From NCBI GenBank assembly GCA_023653785.1, contig JAMKCH010012582.1:62001-126000 (forward strand): a stretch of DNA of 64,000 nt, in the 5' to 3' direction. Below, piece by piece: positions 1-10,832 of this stretch. The first letter of the stretch is position 1; every line of letters begins with the position of its first letter. A program made the position numbers and the translations under genes. Source of the stretch: Ophioderma brevispina. Taxonomy: Eukaryota > Echinodermata > Ophiuroidea > Amphilepidida > Ophiodermatidae. The notes under the pieces are model-generated. The model was not told the origin of the DNA. It did not search any database and was given only the letters and a program-made list of their open reading frames with translations.

Positions 1-129
1 TTGCCATTGAGGTAGATACATCAACTACATTGGACAATTTCACAGCAGAAAGCTGGTCACAGTTTTGGTCATATTTTCCTCAAACTACAGTGAGGACAGT
101 TTCACACATAATTTAAAGCATAAATGTGC

Positions 130-372
130 AACTTTAATAATAATAATACAAGAACTTATAAAGCGCCTACTTGCCGAAGGATACTAGGCACAAAGAAGGA
201 AGGAAGAAAAACAGGAAAGCTAGATGTTGGCGAAAAGGTGTGTTTTAAGAAGCTTTTTGAAAGACATGATGGAATTAGCTCTCTTGATGGCAGGGGGCAA
301 GGAGTTCCAGAGACGAGGGCCAATGATGGAAAAAGCCCGGTCTCCAAAACTCCTACGCGACCGTGGGACCGC
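130..372 (-). mobile_element. CR1/L2-like LINE, 3' end (C-terminal coding tail and 3' UTR)
   Basis: Read on the minus strand from about 372 leftwards, this encodes the usual C-terminal signature of CR1/L2-type reverse transcriptase proteins: a 'GDRAFSIIGPRLWNSLP' stretch, then 'FKKLLKTHLF', then a stop. A short 3' UTR follows, with the 'aggcgctttataag' motif and an (ATT)n tail at 130-150. The rest of the element is absent, so this is a 5'-truncated dead copy. Its 5' side abuts another LINE tail of opposite orientation. The family assignment rests on motif recognition and not on an alignment. Confidence 0.75.
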
Positions 373-409
373 GAGACACTCACCGGCAGCTATGGAACGG
401 AGAGAATAT

Positions 410-640
410 GAGGAATGTCTATCATATCATAGAATCTCAGATTCTTGGTCAATTCAAATCTTCCTTGAAAACTCATCTATTAAATATAGCATTTACTGAT
501 ACATGTACTTGATTATTTCACGCCTGTTTTCAGTTATGTACTCATGTTTTTGTATTTATGTCTTTACTATAGCACTTAGAGTCTTCGGTGTAAAGCGCTC
601 TATAAGCACTGTTGTATTATTATTATTATTATTATTAAAA
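410..640 (+). mobile_element. CR1/L2-like LINE, 3' end with (ATT)n tail
   Basis: The plus strand encodes a LINE C-terminal tail ('LGQFKSSLKTHLLNIAF', stop near 505). A 3' UTR follows, ending with 'gtaaagcgctctataagcac' and an (ATT)8 microsatellite at about 614-637. It is a second 5'-truncated copy, in opposite orientation to the tail at 130-372 and different from it in sequence. The (ATT)n run is the retrotransposon's own 3' tail and not an independent microsatellite. Confidence 0.75.
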
Positions 641-655
641 CAGTTTTCTCTCTGT

Positions 656-898
656 CTTGAAAGGTCCCAGGGAAAATGCAAAAATAGAATTGATGCTGGT
701 TTGCTCAAGTCTACAAAGAGGGGTGAGAAAGCATTCAATATTTGGGTTGGTGATGACATCATTAGTGACTATGGATTTAGAGGGTCATAGAAAATCCAGG
801 TGACTGGTGTGAATCTTAGTCATGGCACGGACTGGAAAATCATGTGTAACTTAATGAGTCTATGGCACTGGTAGTGTATTCTTTTTTGTGGCCCTGTT
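656..898 (+). repeat. Family D terminal fragment (solo arm)
   Basis: This stretch starts with AAAGGTCCCAGGGAAAATGC and is the diverged reverse complement of 5156-5386, the outer part of the right arm of the 2.4-kb palindrome at 3018-5386. Shared blocks include 'attcaatatttgggttggtgatgac' (interrupted by substitutions elsewhere) and the 'caggtgactggtgtgaatc' segment. The leftmost bases are TTGAAAGG where other elements have TTAAAGG, so the TTAA is mutated. It is a partial element with no partner arm nearby. Confidence 0.65.
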
Positions 899-990
899 AT
901 TGCGAATGAAATGCCCCGTTAAGATTTCGAACTAGGTTTATTCATCTCATTTCCTGGAGACCTTAAGCTACAATCTGTTCTGATTGGCTC

Positions 991-1140
991 ATTACAGGAC
1001 ACAACATGAAGCTAGACTCTGAGTAACCAATCAAAATAATGCTTCTATATCTGTGTAAACCATTCCACCATTCTTACAGTATCTCTGATTTGCTCACTGC
1101 ATGATATTACTTTCTATGTAACCAATCAAAATAGTGGTTA
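991..1140 (+). repeat. Dispersed repeat J, copy 1
   Basis: The block 'attacaggacacaacatg' through 'ctatgtaaccaatcaaaata' is matched at 37093-37112 and 37497-37615, where the same sequence is split by an inverted-repeat element. Shared phrases include 'gcttctatatctgtgtaaac' and 'ttcttacagtatctctgatt'. I do not recognise the family, and no coding potential is seen. Confidence 0.55.
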
Positions 1141-2016
1141 GAGACAGGGGGGACATTGCCCCCTCAAACGAGTCCAACAAGTAAATTCAGCCCAAGCTTC
1201 CGGGAAAGTGGGAAAACTGAAAAAAGAAAGCCAGAAAGGGATGAAAAAAAAGAGAGGAAACAAGAGATGGAAGGATTGAGAGGGAGATTTTTGCTATTAT
1301 CATAGCTCAAAGCCAACCATGAGATATATGATATTCCAATATAGGCCTATATACTGTATGCTTATATAATGCACACCCACATCACTATATGCTGTAGCGT
1401 AAAAGCTATTACAGCGTGTTACCTGGGCAGTCCCTTCTTTACATTTTACGTTCCCCATAAACCCCCTCCCAAATATCAATGGTTTTGGTGCCATACTACA
1501 CTCGGCCTGCAGCCTCATGTGGTAAGGCGCCAAATCCATTGATATCTTCTTTTTGTAAAGCATGAGAACAAACAGGAGCTAACTAATAGTATCCAAGTTA
1601 AAACTTTTGTACTCTTATTAAGAACTAGCTCTATGTCTCAGTCAGTCCCTTAGATCTTCTAAATATGGCACTTTTGTCCACTTGTATTCTCATCCTCTCC
1701 ATATTCAGTGTTTGATTGTTGAGTTAACAGTTGTATCAATTTGTCAAATTATGCATATCAACCTGTGTTGTAGTTTGGCACACACGGACAGCCACAATTT
1801 GCTCAACCACAAACATCAAGTGATTCCGAAGGTGTTTGTATTATGTGCTTTGTGGTCTCACATCTGTGTCGTTCCTCATGTACCAATAAGCAATAGGTCA
1901 CGCCATAACCTAAATATCAATATTAACAAATAACAAAAGCAAAATGCACATGCACACACAAATCATAGTGAGGATTTTTGGATATCGACATACCCATCAA
2001 TATCCGCTTCCATGGG
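1141..2016. other. No gene recognised
   Basis: The stretch is AT-rich and unique-looking, with purine-rich tracts near 1200-1285. Open frames here are short and lack recognisable motifs or convincing splice context. I see nothing I can annotate. Confidence 0.5.
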
Positions 2017-2020
2017 TTAA

Positions 2021-3013
2021 AGCAATAACAGCACATTTTTTTAAGAGATTCCCCAGTTTTCTAAATTTGAGATTCTTGCACAGTTGTGTTCGTAATTTAG
2101 AGGATGACCTTAAAGATGACCTTAAATGATAAAGCTGTTTAAGAATGAGAATAAAGGTATGATTTTGGGAACCGGTACTCTCTTTACGACGAATTGAACT
2201 CAAGGCGATACCATTATTTTAAGTGGAAGAACAAGGCCGAGTTCTTCCACGCAAAAATAATGGTGTCGCCGGGTTCAATTCGTTGTAAAGAGAGTACCGG
2301 TTCCCAAAATCATACCTTTATTCTCATTCTTAAACAGCTTTATCATTTAAGGTCATCTTTAACCCAATATCGTGATGCTTTACGGCTTAAATACAACAAG
2401 AAAGGACTGCCACCCAGTGACAACAATCAAACAACCCGTTGACACAACGATCATACACAACGAGACGCAACGTTGGCAGGCGCGCGCGAACATAGCAAAA
2501 TGCGGTATGACGCAAGCGCTTCAACCTAAAAATAACATCAATACGCAGCGCGTACTACCGGGGTTCAAATGTGGAATTGAACCTGGGCATCAGCCAATGA
2601 AATTGCGTACATTTTCACAGCTGTTTAAGAATATAATTTAATGGCGGACCTGGAAACGCCAAATTTATATCCGTCCATGATGAAATAGCGTCACCTCACA
2701 AAAATGATCTCTACTTGACTTGCCTGAACGACGGAACAACTAATGGATGAGGTAAGACACGTACATGGCACTATTTCCCGGCTATTTCATATTGGAAGGA
2801 CATTTCCAGCAGCCATTGAATTATTGAATTATTATCGGAGATCTCCGATATTAGTTATTCTAATTACAAAATTCCTTCTTATGCGACACATAAAGAGTTT
2901 GAGCTCTACCATTCACAGGTATTGTTTACTAGTCAATTACCAATGCAACTGTGCAAAAATCTCAAAATATCCAGAAAATTGAGGGCGCTCTTCAAAAAAT
3001 GTGTTGTTATGCT
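2021..3013. mobile_element. Family A TTAA element, copy A1 (carries nested family F insert)
   Basis: A non-coding inverted-repeat element lies between TTAA at 2017-2020 and TTAA at 3014-3017. Its termini are AGCAATAACAGCACA on the left and TGTGTTGTTATGCT on the right, with longer diverged subterminal similarity to copies at 7240-10828 and 38337-38834. The family A sequence is interrupted at about 2100-2641 by a different repeat (family F). Removing that leaves about 450-500 bp, the same size as the uninterrupted copy at 38337-38834. The TTAA duplication and the terminal AG resemble T2/Kolobok-type MITEs. No transposase is encoded. Confidence 0.75.
2100..2641 (+). mobile_element. Family F element, copy F1 (hairpin head plus body)
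   Basis: The insert starts with a near-perfect palindrome, arms 2113-2232 and 2241-2360 around an 8-nt loop (aaggccga). A body of about 280 bp follows and ends at about 2641. The word AGCTGTTTAAGAAT (or its complement) occurs at the left end, at the inner foot of the hairpin and again at the right end near 2624. A second copy lies at 35286-35775. It is non-coding and inserted inside family A copy A1. Confidence 0.75.
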
Positions 3014-3017
3014 TTAA

Positions 3018-3972
3018 AGGTCCCAGGGAATGAGACGATAAACCTACTCTAAATCTTTGTGGGACATTCCATTTACTCTAGTAGCTCATGGTGGTTTTGT
3101 ATGCATTATATGTCCAGAGCTAAACTCTTCAGGAATCCACTAATTGAAGGTCCAGGAATAATATTTGGTTGGTAACATAATTCCCACTGACGCCGAAAAT
3201 GCTGAAATGGCCACGCCCCTTTTTGGGTGGTCACGCCCCTTTTGAGCGAAGTACTACTGACTGTATCTACAGAACCCTTGGACCTAGGAGGTTGCGAGAC
3301 CACTCAAAATGTGCGGAATGGCCACATTATGGGGGATCAGTAAATAATTTTTTATATCCAAAAGTCAAAGGTTTTTAAGATAATTGTCAAAAACTGATTT
3401 CACCATATTGCGCACTATACAATTATAAATGAATTCATAAGGTTTTCATGCCAAAATAGGAAGGGGATTCACCAAACACCTTGGATTTCGCTCTAACTCT
3501 CCTCAGGGATAATTTTGGGGTAGCTAAGGGTAGCTCACAAAAAGAAAATTCATATTCATTTCCGTTCTCAAATGGCAGCCCGTCAAAATTTTGTGACTTT
3601 GAGCAAAATTGGATAATATTAGTTGAAAACCGTGCATTTTGAAAGTGCTGTTATAACAGTATATTTGCTCCACAACTCAATCAGTTATGACATTTGTATT
3701 GCACAGAGCTATTGACCATTTGGATTTCAACTGGGATATAATCAGCATTTTAATGTTACTCCTATCGTTTGCATGGGGGGGAGGGTAGTGGGTCAAAATG
3801 GCCCATCGTAGAGTGAAAATTATTTTCCATTTTATAGGGACTTAAGTTAATGTTAAGTTAAAGTCCCTTCAGCAGCAAAGTTAAATGCTGCTGAAGGGTC
3901 TTTAAATGATCTAAATGCACTAACTACATGCCAGTTCCAGGCTAAACATGTCATGACCCCTAAAACATGCCC

Positions 3973-4065
<93 letters not shown>

Positions 4066-5386
4066 CACACACACAATAAATCGAGAAGGGGAGCCAAAAA
4101 TAGGAAGGAAAAAAGGAAGAGAAAAAGAGAAAGTACAAGAATTGGGAAAATCTTGATTCTTCACCCCCTCCCATCCCCCAGAACCAGGTCTGGCTATTGA
4201 ATGCCGTAACCGTATGGGCATATTATTAGTACCTCTAACATGTCAATAGACCAGGTGCTAACTTGTGTTTGTAAACATTGATGTCACCTCATCTATATAA
4301 TTAAAATGTGGCTTGTATAAATTCAAATGTGAAGAAATCTAATTTACAAAACAATTTCAATAATTCTGATGTCTTTAAAGAGGCAATAAAGTCTCTATCC
4401 ATACTATATACATGGCTCGTCGTCTCAGTTTTCAGTTTGGGTAATTTTAGCGACTTTTTCATGCGGACCATAGGTCCCTCTGAAATGGATAAAAATATAT
4501 TTCCACTTTACGATGGGGCCATTTGTGACCCCTCCCAATGAAAACGAAAGGAGTAACATTAAAATGCTGATTATATCCCAGTTGAGATCCAAATGGTCAG
4601 TAGTTCTGTGCAATACAAATGTCATAACCAGCTATAACTGATTGAGTTTTGGAGCAAATACACTGTTATAACGGCACTTAAAAAATGCACGGTTGTCACC
4701 TATATATATTACCCAATTTTTTTTCAAGGTCACAAACTTTTTACGGGCTGCCGTTTGAGAACGGAAAGGAATATGAATTTTCTGTTTGTGACCTACCCTT
4801 AGCTACCCCAAAAATTATTCCTGAGGATAATTGTATAGTGCGCGATATGATGAAATCAGTTTTGGACAATTATCTGAAAAACCTTTGACTTTTGGATATA
4901 AAAATGTATTACTGACCCCCCGTAATGTGGCCATTCCGCACATTTTGAGTGGTCTCTCAACCTTCTAGGTCCAACGGTTCTGTAGATACAGTCAGTAGAA
5001 CTTCGCTCAAAAGGGGCGTGGCCATTTCAGCATTTTCGGCGTCAGTGGGAATTATGTTACCAACCAAATATTATTCCTGGACCTTCAATTAGTGGATTCC
5101 TGAAGAGTTTAGCTCTGGACATATAATGCATACAAAACCACCATGAGCTACTAGAGTAATTGCAATAAACAGGGCCAAAAAAAGAATACACTTTCAGTGA
5201 CATCATTTGTAAAACTATTGATTATCAGTCAGTGTCATGAATAGATTCACACCAGTCACCTGGAATTTTCTGAAATCAATAGTACCACAAATTATGTCAT
5301 CACCAACCCAAATATTGAATGCTTTCTGGTCCCTCTTGTAGACTTGACACAAATCACATCAATTCTATTTGCATTTCCTGGGACCT
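3018..5386. mobile_element. Family D: 2.4-kb giant inverted-repeat (fold-back) element
   Basis: The ends are AGGTCCCAGGGAA on the left and TTTCCTGGGACCT on the right, each next to TTAA (3014-3017 and 5387-5390). The left arm (about 3070-3840) is the reverse complement of the right arm (about 4425-5157) over more than 700 bp, including the paired 'ggccacgcccctttt' and 'aaaaggggcgtggcc' blocks. The right arm has about 230 extra outer bases that the left arm lacks. The spacer at 3840-4425 holds the C11/T85 tract. Open frames in the arms are antisense mirrors of each other and are not genes. The form fits a non-autonomous TTAA-target DNA transposon; mobilisation by a Kolobok- or piggyBac-type enzyme is inference. 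Confidence 0.8.
3970..4065 (+). repeat. C11 then T85 homopolymer tract
   Basis: Eleven C (3970-3980) are followed directly by 85 uninterrupted T (3981-4065), then a short (CA)n. The tract sits in the spacer of the giant palindrome. It could be the poly(A) tail of a minus-strand retro-insertion, a slippage expansion or a sequencing artefact. All apparent poly-Phe/poly-Lys frames here are translations of this tract. Confidence 0.9.
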
Positions 5387-5390
5387 TTAA

Positions 5391-6480
5391 AGATAACTAT
5401 AAAGCTAAATGAATTACAAAGCAAGTAAAGGGATAGGAGAAGATTTTTGAGGATACAAATTCTCTCAATTTGCACTTGATCAGTTGTAGAACACCTACTG
5501 AGAACATTTCAGAGGTTTTTTGACAAACAAGTAAAAAAGAAAACCAAAATTACATTGATGGTCTGCATACATTGGTCCCAAACTTCACAAAAAAAGTTCC
5601 TGATATGACACTTAAGTTCCCACTCTCCATTCCATGATATCTGCCAAATAAAGCCAAGCAACAACAGTTTTGCATGATTTGCGAGTGGTTTCAAATTTAA
5701 CTCAAATTTTTCAATCCAAATACATCGTAAGGAAAATGACACTTTGAGAAGGGGACAGGAGCAACTAAAGTTCATCAAATAAATTTCATTGTATCTAATG
5801 AAACTTTTTACATCAACAGCCACAAAACCATAAGCTAACAGACTCCAGCCACAGATCAGCAAGGTGTGAGAACTTGATTTCAACTTTATCAATACATCCT
5901 GAACAACAAAAAAAGTTCATCTATATTATTAATAGTCATGAACATTTTTAATAGTACTAATTGGCAATAATTTCAAAAACTGTAACAATTTCTCTCTTTC
6001 CCTTAGACCTATGCATGGAATGCCCAACTCATCTCACTTATAATCACCACGATTACGACGATTCGACAGATGCCATGTACCTCCTTGGAAATGTCCAAAC
6101 ACGTGTTCACCTAAGTCAAGTAATATTAATGGAGGAATAATAGAGAGAGTGACAAACTCAAATCACACTCCTGCTGATCACAATGTCCGTATGTCAATTA
6201 TCAGTAATGTATATGTCATCCTGATTACATTTTACTCCAAAGCAGCTGCGAAGCTAGCTAATTTGATCATGTTTACACCTTTTGTTATGTTCCTTGTCGG
6301 TATATCGGCTCTTAATATTAGCCCAAGATTAATCATGTTGTTCCATCTCTAAGAAAAACTTTCATTGGGGCCAGACAGGAGATCAGTTACTTCATCAAGG
6401 ATTATCTCAAAATTGTGCCGATATTAATCGTATGTTTATAAAGTGTTATAGAAAAGTGAATGATTGCTTATTAACTATTG
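5391..6480. other. No confirmed gene; contains one weak exon candidate
   Basis: The stretch is AT-rich. Apart from the minus-strand open segment at 5509-5898, listed separately, I see no coding signature, repeat family or RNA gene. Confidence 0.4.
5509..5898 (-). CDS. Weak candidate terminal exon, unknown protein
   Basis: On the minus strand a good acceptor (pyrimidine run, 'tttgttgttcag') ends just before 5898. An open frame then runs 130 codons to a stop at 5509. The product is hydrophobic, rich in Leu, Phe and Cys, and matches no family I recognise. A second frame from the same acceptor gives only about 27 residues (ending 'ESVSLWFCGC') before a stop. Without a matching upstream exon, chance AT-rich openness is the likelier explanation. 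Confidence 0.12.
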   Translation of the reverse strand, partial: DVLIKLKSSSHTLLICGWSLLAYGFVAVDVKSFIRYNEIYLMNFSCSCPLLKVSFSLRCIWIEKFELNLKPLANHAKLLLLGFIWQISWNGEWELKCHIRNFFCEVWDQCMQTINVILVFFFTCLSKNL

Positions 6481-6487
6481 TCTACCG

Positions 6488-7190
6488 AAGGGGGGTGTTA
6501 CCACCCACCCCCCCTTCAGGTTTTTCCCCGGGTTTTTTTTTTTAACCTTTTTGGGGCCAAATTATTAATGAATTGTCAATTGACATTTCCGCTCCGTTTC
6601 ATCAAAAACAAACATCCACCGGGGTAACGGTAAGATACAGGGTGATCCAAGTGATGGATAGGGGAGGAGGAGAAGTACCAACATGCCTCAAAAAATAGCA
6701 CAACACAGGAAATCACGCCACTTGATTTTGGTACCAATAGAAGCTATGGTATCCTCTTTCATTGATACAAAATGGAGTACCAACATGCCTAGCATTAATG
6801 TGTCACAATGATGTCATAAAGTCGCATGTCAGCAAACGGGTGCAATTTCCATAGACCATTACGAGGAGGAGGAAAATTCAATTTTTTTCGCCAAAAGCTT
6901 AGGAATATCAGATTTTCATTGCGGGTTTTTTACATATTGATGGGAATGATAAGTTAAGATAATGAGGAAGCTTTTAGTGCATAATGGGGTGAGTCGCTAA
7001 AATGCCAAAATATACATTTTCCACCTATATTCAGTATTTTGGACTTTTCTTCAACATATGACGGCATAGTGACGCATATGGGGATGTTGGTACTATTTGG
7101 TACCATGGAAAGAAAACTCTTAGCTATCCTTGGTACCAAATTTACAGGAATCGGATTCCAGTAACGACATCACGGGGGGTGGTAACCCAC
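6488..7190. mobile_element. Family H element, copy H1 (GGTACC-rich, C/G-hairpin ends)
   Basis: It is bounded by short palindromic G/C hairpins (about 6488-6518, 'aaggggggtgttaccaccc'; about 7172-7192, 'ggggggtggtaacccaccc'). Subterminal inverted blocks contain 'gtaccaacatg' at 6696 and 6790 and its complement 'atgttggtac' near 7084. The block 6719-6830 is the diverged reverse complement of 9540-9665 (copy H2). It is non-coding, and I do not recognise the superfamily. Confidence 0.5.
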
Positions 7191-7689
7191 CCCCTTGATG
7201 GAGTCTTGTTACCAAAAATGGTTCAGGCGCGAGGGTTAAAGCAATTAACAGCACTTTTGAAGAGTGGCCCCAATTTTCAAAATTGGAGATTTTTGCAAGT
7301 TGTGATGGGTAATTGTCTAGTAAACTAACTGTGAGTGGTATGACTCAAGAATGCCTATTTGTCATAAAAAGAAGCGATTTTGTTAATTAGAATTGGGATC
7401 CTGAGTAATTTATGGCAGAGCTGGAAATAAATTATTGCAATCCATGGTGAACAAGTCCCCAAACCAAAAATAGTGCAACTCACGTAAGTTAGTGACCTCG
7501 CAACTTGGCTTGCACTAAAATGACAGAACAACTAATGGATGGAGCGTAGACAGTACATGCAAAAAATTTCCCAAGCTATTTCATACGGGAAGGACGTTAC
7601 TAGAAGCCGTTGAATTATTATCGGAGTCTCTGATATAATATTCTAATTACAAAATTCCTTATTTGGGACAACGTGTGAGTCAAAATGAT

Positions 7690-9150
7690 TTTTTTTTTTT
7701 TTTAAAAATATTAAAAAGATTTGTAATCTTTTTAGAATATTATTAGATACTTTATATTAACAAATAATACTTCTTAAGTAGTATCGTAAACACCCCTTAC
7801 TCTGCTTAAATTTAGAATGAACCCTACCAAATCTCATATTTGTTATAGCCCTAATAACCAGGGTAAGTAAGTAAAGCAAGTTGTTTGTAAAAATGTGCAA
7901 GAGAAAATGATACAAATCCATGAACGAATCGTCGTTATTCCATGAAATAACCACGATTCAACTTCAGAGACAAAAGTATGTATACTATTATCTTAGTCTC
8001 AGCCACATGTAGATGGTTTATATTCGATACCCATCCAGCGACCCTGGATAGTCTCGTATAAAGCACGATAAAGTTAGTCACCCATACAGGGGGGGGGGGG
8101 GTCTCAGGTTTGGTTTGGGTAGGGACGTTTGCCCCGGAAGACTGGAAGAGGTACCCATAGCTTACACTTTTGTTTTTGCCAAAAAGGTTAAAAAAAAAAA
8201 AAAAAAAATAAAAATGTTGGGCCAAATTTGGGCTCAAATGTGGACAATTTCTTCAGATTTAGAAAATTTGAATAATTTTCCCAACAATTTTAGAAAAATG
8301 GATTTCCGATAGTTGAAGGAAAATAGTAAAAAACGACCCATTGTCTCTACCCAATAGGCATGAAAAAAAGGGTCATGATATACAGAAGGCCTAAATCACA
8401 CAGTCTGTGGCAAGTTCCCCGTATGGTCATTTGTGTGGAAATCCCCGCTGCATATACCCAACCATGCATCACGCTGTTATTAATGACCATTTGTTGGTAA
8501 ACCAAATTATGTTAACAGTTTTAAACATGTGCAAGACAAATTGTGATTCTCTTCATTTGTATATGCGGTTATGCTTTCCCCTGAATAGTCTATAGGCTGA
8601 AGAGATCAAGTTAGAGTCATCCCCCATTAATGCATCATGTTTTAAGTAACTGAAATTGGGTACCCAAGGGGGTTTAAGGTAAAAATGTTCACACAAAATT
8701 GACGATTTTTTTCCAGACAAAATGTGCCCGACATGGAAACATGGTACTGCTGTCGCCGGGCTGCTGGCACTTTTAGTCCTAGATTGAGAGGATTGTGAGA
8801 TTCTTGTTCAACCAAAACGTTCACGATACAAACTCGAAATCTCCAAAAAGTTACACAATGTAAGTTCAAGCTGTTCAAGTGTGAAAAGGACACCCCGTTT
8901 TTCAAGATTCCAGTGGTTTTGCTACCCTTGTTACGTATGTATCGTGCACAATCTTGAAAATATACCATTTTTTACGTGTTTCTGGGCGCACATGATATCC
9001 CCGATCAATGAACAGCCGACCACCCTCCCCGGGCCCTGGATGGAAAGAATACTGGGCTGACTGAGACGAAAAGATAAACAGTATAACACTCAACTTTGTC
9101 TCTGTAGTGCGAATCGTGGTGGTTTCACAGTTATAACAACAATCATTCAT
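7690..9150. other. Insert inside A2: no gene recognised
   Basis: The sequence holds a poly-T run at 7690, G12 at about 8090-8101 and an A-run at about 8190-8208. The open frames at 7757-7954, 8642-8968 and 8902-9150 are short and without motifs. The origin of this segment is unknown. Confidence 0.4.
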
Positions 9151-9154
9151 TGCA

Positions 9155-9715
9155 TAGATTTGGTTTAACCCCCTCTACCAAAGTGGTAACCACCCCGGCA
9201 CCCCAGTGAACCGTTCCAGTGCGCTAAATGCCAAAAGCTTTCGTAAAACGCTTAGGGTAATCGTTTCTCATTCCTTTTGGTCATTTTTGCGAAAAAAAAA
9301 ATGTGAACGTTGACATTCACGGGGGTTAGGGTATGCTTTCAAAGTTGAAGAGGGTTGCAACTTACGATTTTATGGTTACATTTTTGAAACATATTATGCA
9401 CAGTAGGCTCTAAACATCTATTTTATGTAAAAGTAGCCAAATGCCATCATTAGAGCTGAAAACGCATGAAAAATACGATATTCCTATACGTTTTTAGCGC
9501 AAAATTGGATTTTGCTATTTTCGATGGAAAATGCCACTTTTGTCGACAGACTGTATGACGTCATTGTGACGCCCCTACTAGGTTGGGTTGGTACTTATTT
9601 TGTATCAATGGAAAGAGGAGGACCAAAATAAAATACAATGGTATCAAAATCAAGAATTGGTGCTTATAAAGAATTCCGAGGGGGGTGTAAACCCCCCCCC
9701 CCCCGTGGTAAACCG
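9155..9715. mobile_element. Family H element, copy H2
   Basis: It shows reverse-complement similarity to copy H1: 'tgacgtcattgtgacgc', 'ttgtatcaatggaaagagga' and the 'ggtatcaaaatcaag' block at 9540-9660. It ends in a G/C hairpin, 'ggggggtgtaaaccccc', at 9679-9705. The left end near 9170 has 'gtggtaaccacccc'. It lies inside the 3-kb insert of family A copy A2 and is non-coding. Confidence 0.5.
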
Positions 9716-10832
9716 TGTGTTACAAAAAAAAGGCTTGTAAGACAGGGATATATAGACTACATCCAACATTTTATCTTGAAATTTTAATGAAACAACTTGG
9801 TTTCCTTAGCCAGGGCATTATTAATCGCAAGGTATAATGGGGGTGTGTAGGGTTCACTATACATTGTGCAAAAAACATGAGGCCTAAATCTTGCTTTGGG
9901 ACGGAATCACCCGAATGGGGTCTGAATAAGGCCACATTTATGCATATTATTGTCTCTAATAGCTTATTTGCATTTATATACAAGAAAAAAAAAAAGCTCA
10001 AGTAACAAATAAATATCATATACAATATTCCTTGTGAAAATTTGCCACATTTGATACCTACGGTCGATATACTTTGGACGTGTATGGACTATTTTGACCT
10101 TGACTCGTGGTTAGGGGTCACTACGGTCAAAGGAAAAAAATGCAACATCGATTTTCTGAAAGTCAGACAGTAATACATTTATAATGGTTGCCAAACAATA
10201 ACATGACTCATAAAGCACTTCGGAGAACATAGGGCCAATTGAAACCTGGTTTGGTGTGTATTTTCAATATATTTATTTGCCTTCCTTAGTTTATAGTTAA
10301 AAAAGAGTTCATTCCAAATCTTAAAGAATTCTAAACAGTCAAAAATATAATTGCACTTGTTGTTGCTCATCACAACTTAATAACTGACATGTGTTATACA
10401 ATTGGGGCATTTATACTTTTATTCCACCACATTAGGCATTCCACGTGAAATTTGCTTCAATTACCCCAAAAATCAATTAGAATCTGTCCAAGGCAATCTG
10501 AGGGCCTTTATTTAAGAGTGAGATATGAGGCCTGAACCCCAAAAATGAAAAATTCAAAATCCTGTGAATAAAGCTATTAAATGTATTTTGATGAGTATGT
10601 ACAATTTTAAGAGCTACCATGCACAGTTTGACAAGAAAAGAAAAAATCAGGAATATTTGGGGAACTTCGGGGAACAATCATTTTGAACTCACACTATGTA
10701 TTGAGAAAGTTGGAGCTTTACCATTCCACAGGGATTGTTTATAGCCAAGTACCAATGCAACTAGTGCAAAAAATCTAATAGCGGGACATTGGGGGCAGCT
10801 CTTCAAAAAAAATGTGCTTGTTGGTGCTTTAA

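Larger units (their letters stand above)
7240..10828. mobile_element. Family A TTAA element, copy A2, split by about 3 kb
   Basis: The left end (AGCAATTAACAGCAC after TTAA at 7236-7239) and right end (GTGCTTGTTGGTGCT before TTAA at 10829-10832) match the other family A copies. So do the internal blocks 7400-7690 and 10685-10828: 'acaactaatggatg', 'cggagtctctgatat' and 'gtaccaatgcaact' are shared with copy A1. Between about 7690 and 10685 lies roughly 3 kb foreign to the family, including copy H2. No transposase motif was recognised in the insert. Confidence 0.65.

Noticed and set aside
613..640. Independent ATT microsatellite
   Set aside because: It is the 3' tail of the LINE fragment directly upstream.
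2194..2641. Overlapping frames of 82-89 codons
   Set aside because: They lie in the hairpin and body of family F. The mirror-image frame on the other strand and the disrupted second copy argue against coding.
3853..4221. Overlapping long frames rich in Lys (minus) or Phe (plus)
   Set aside because: They are translations of the T85 tract and the palindrome arms, with no independent coding signal.
4685..4888. 67-codon frame in the right arm of family D
   Set aside because: It is not preserved in the left arm and there is no motif; it is part of a non-coding inverted repeat.
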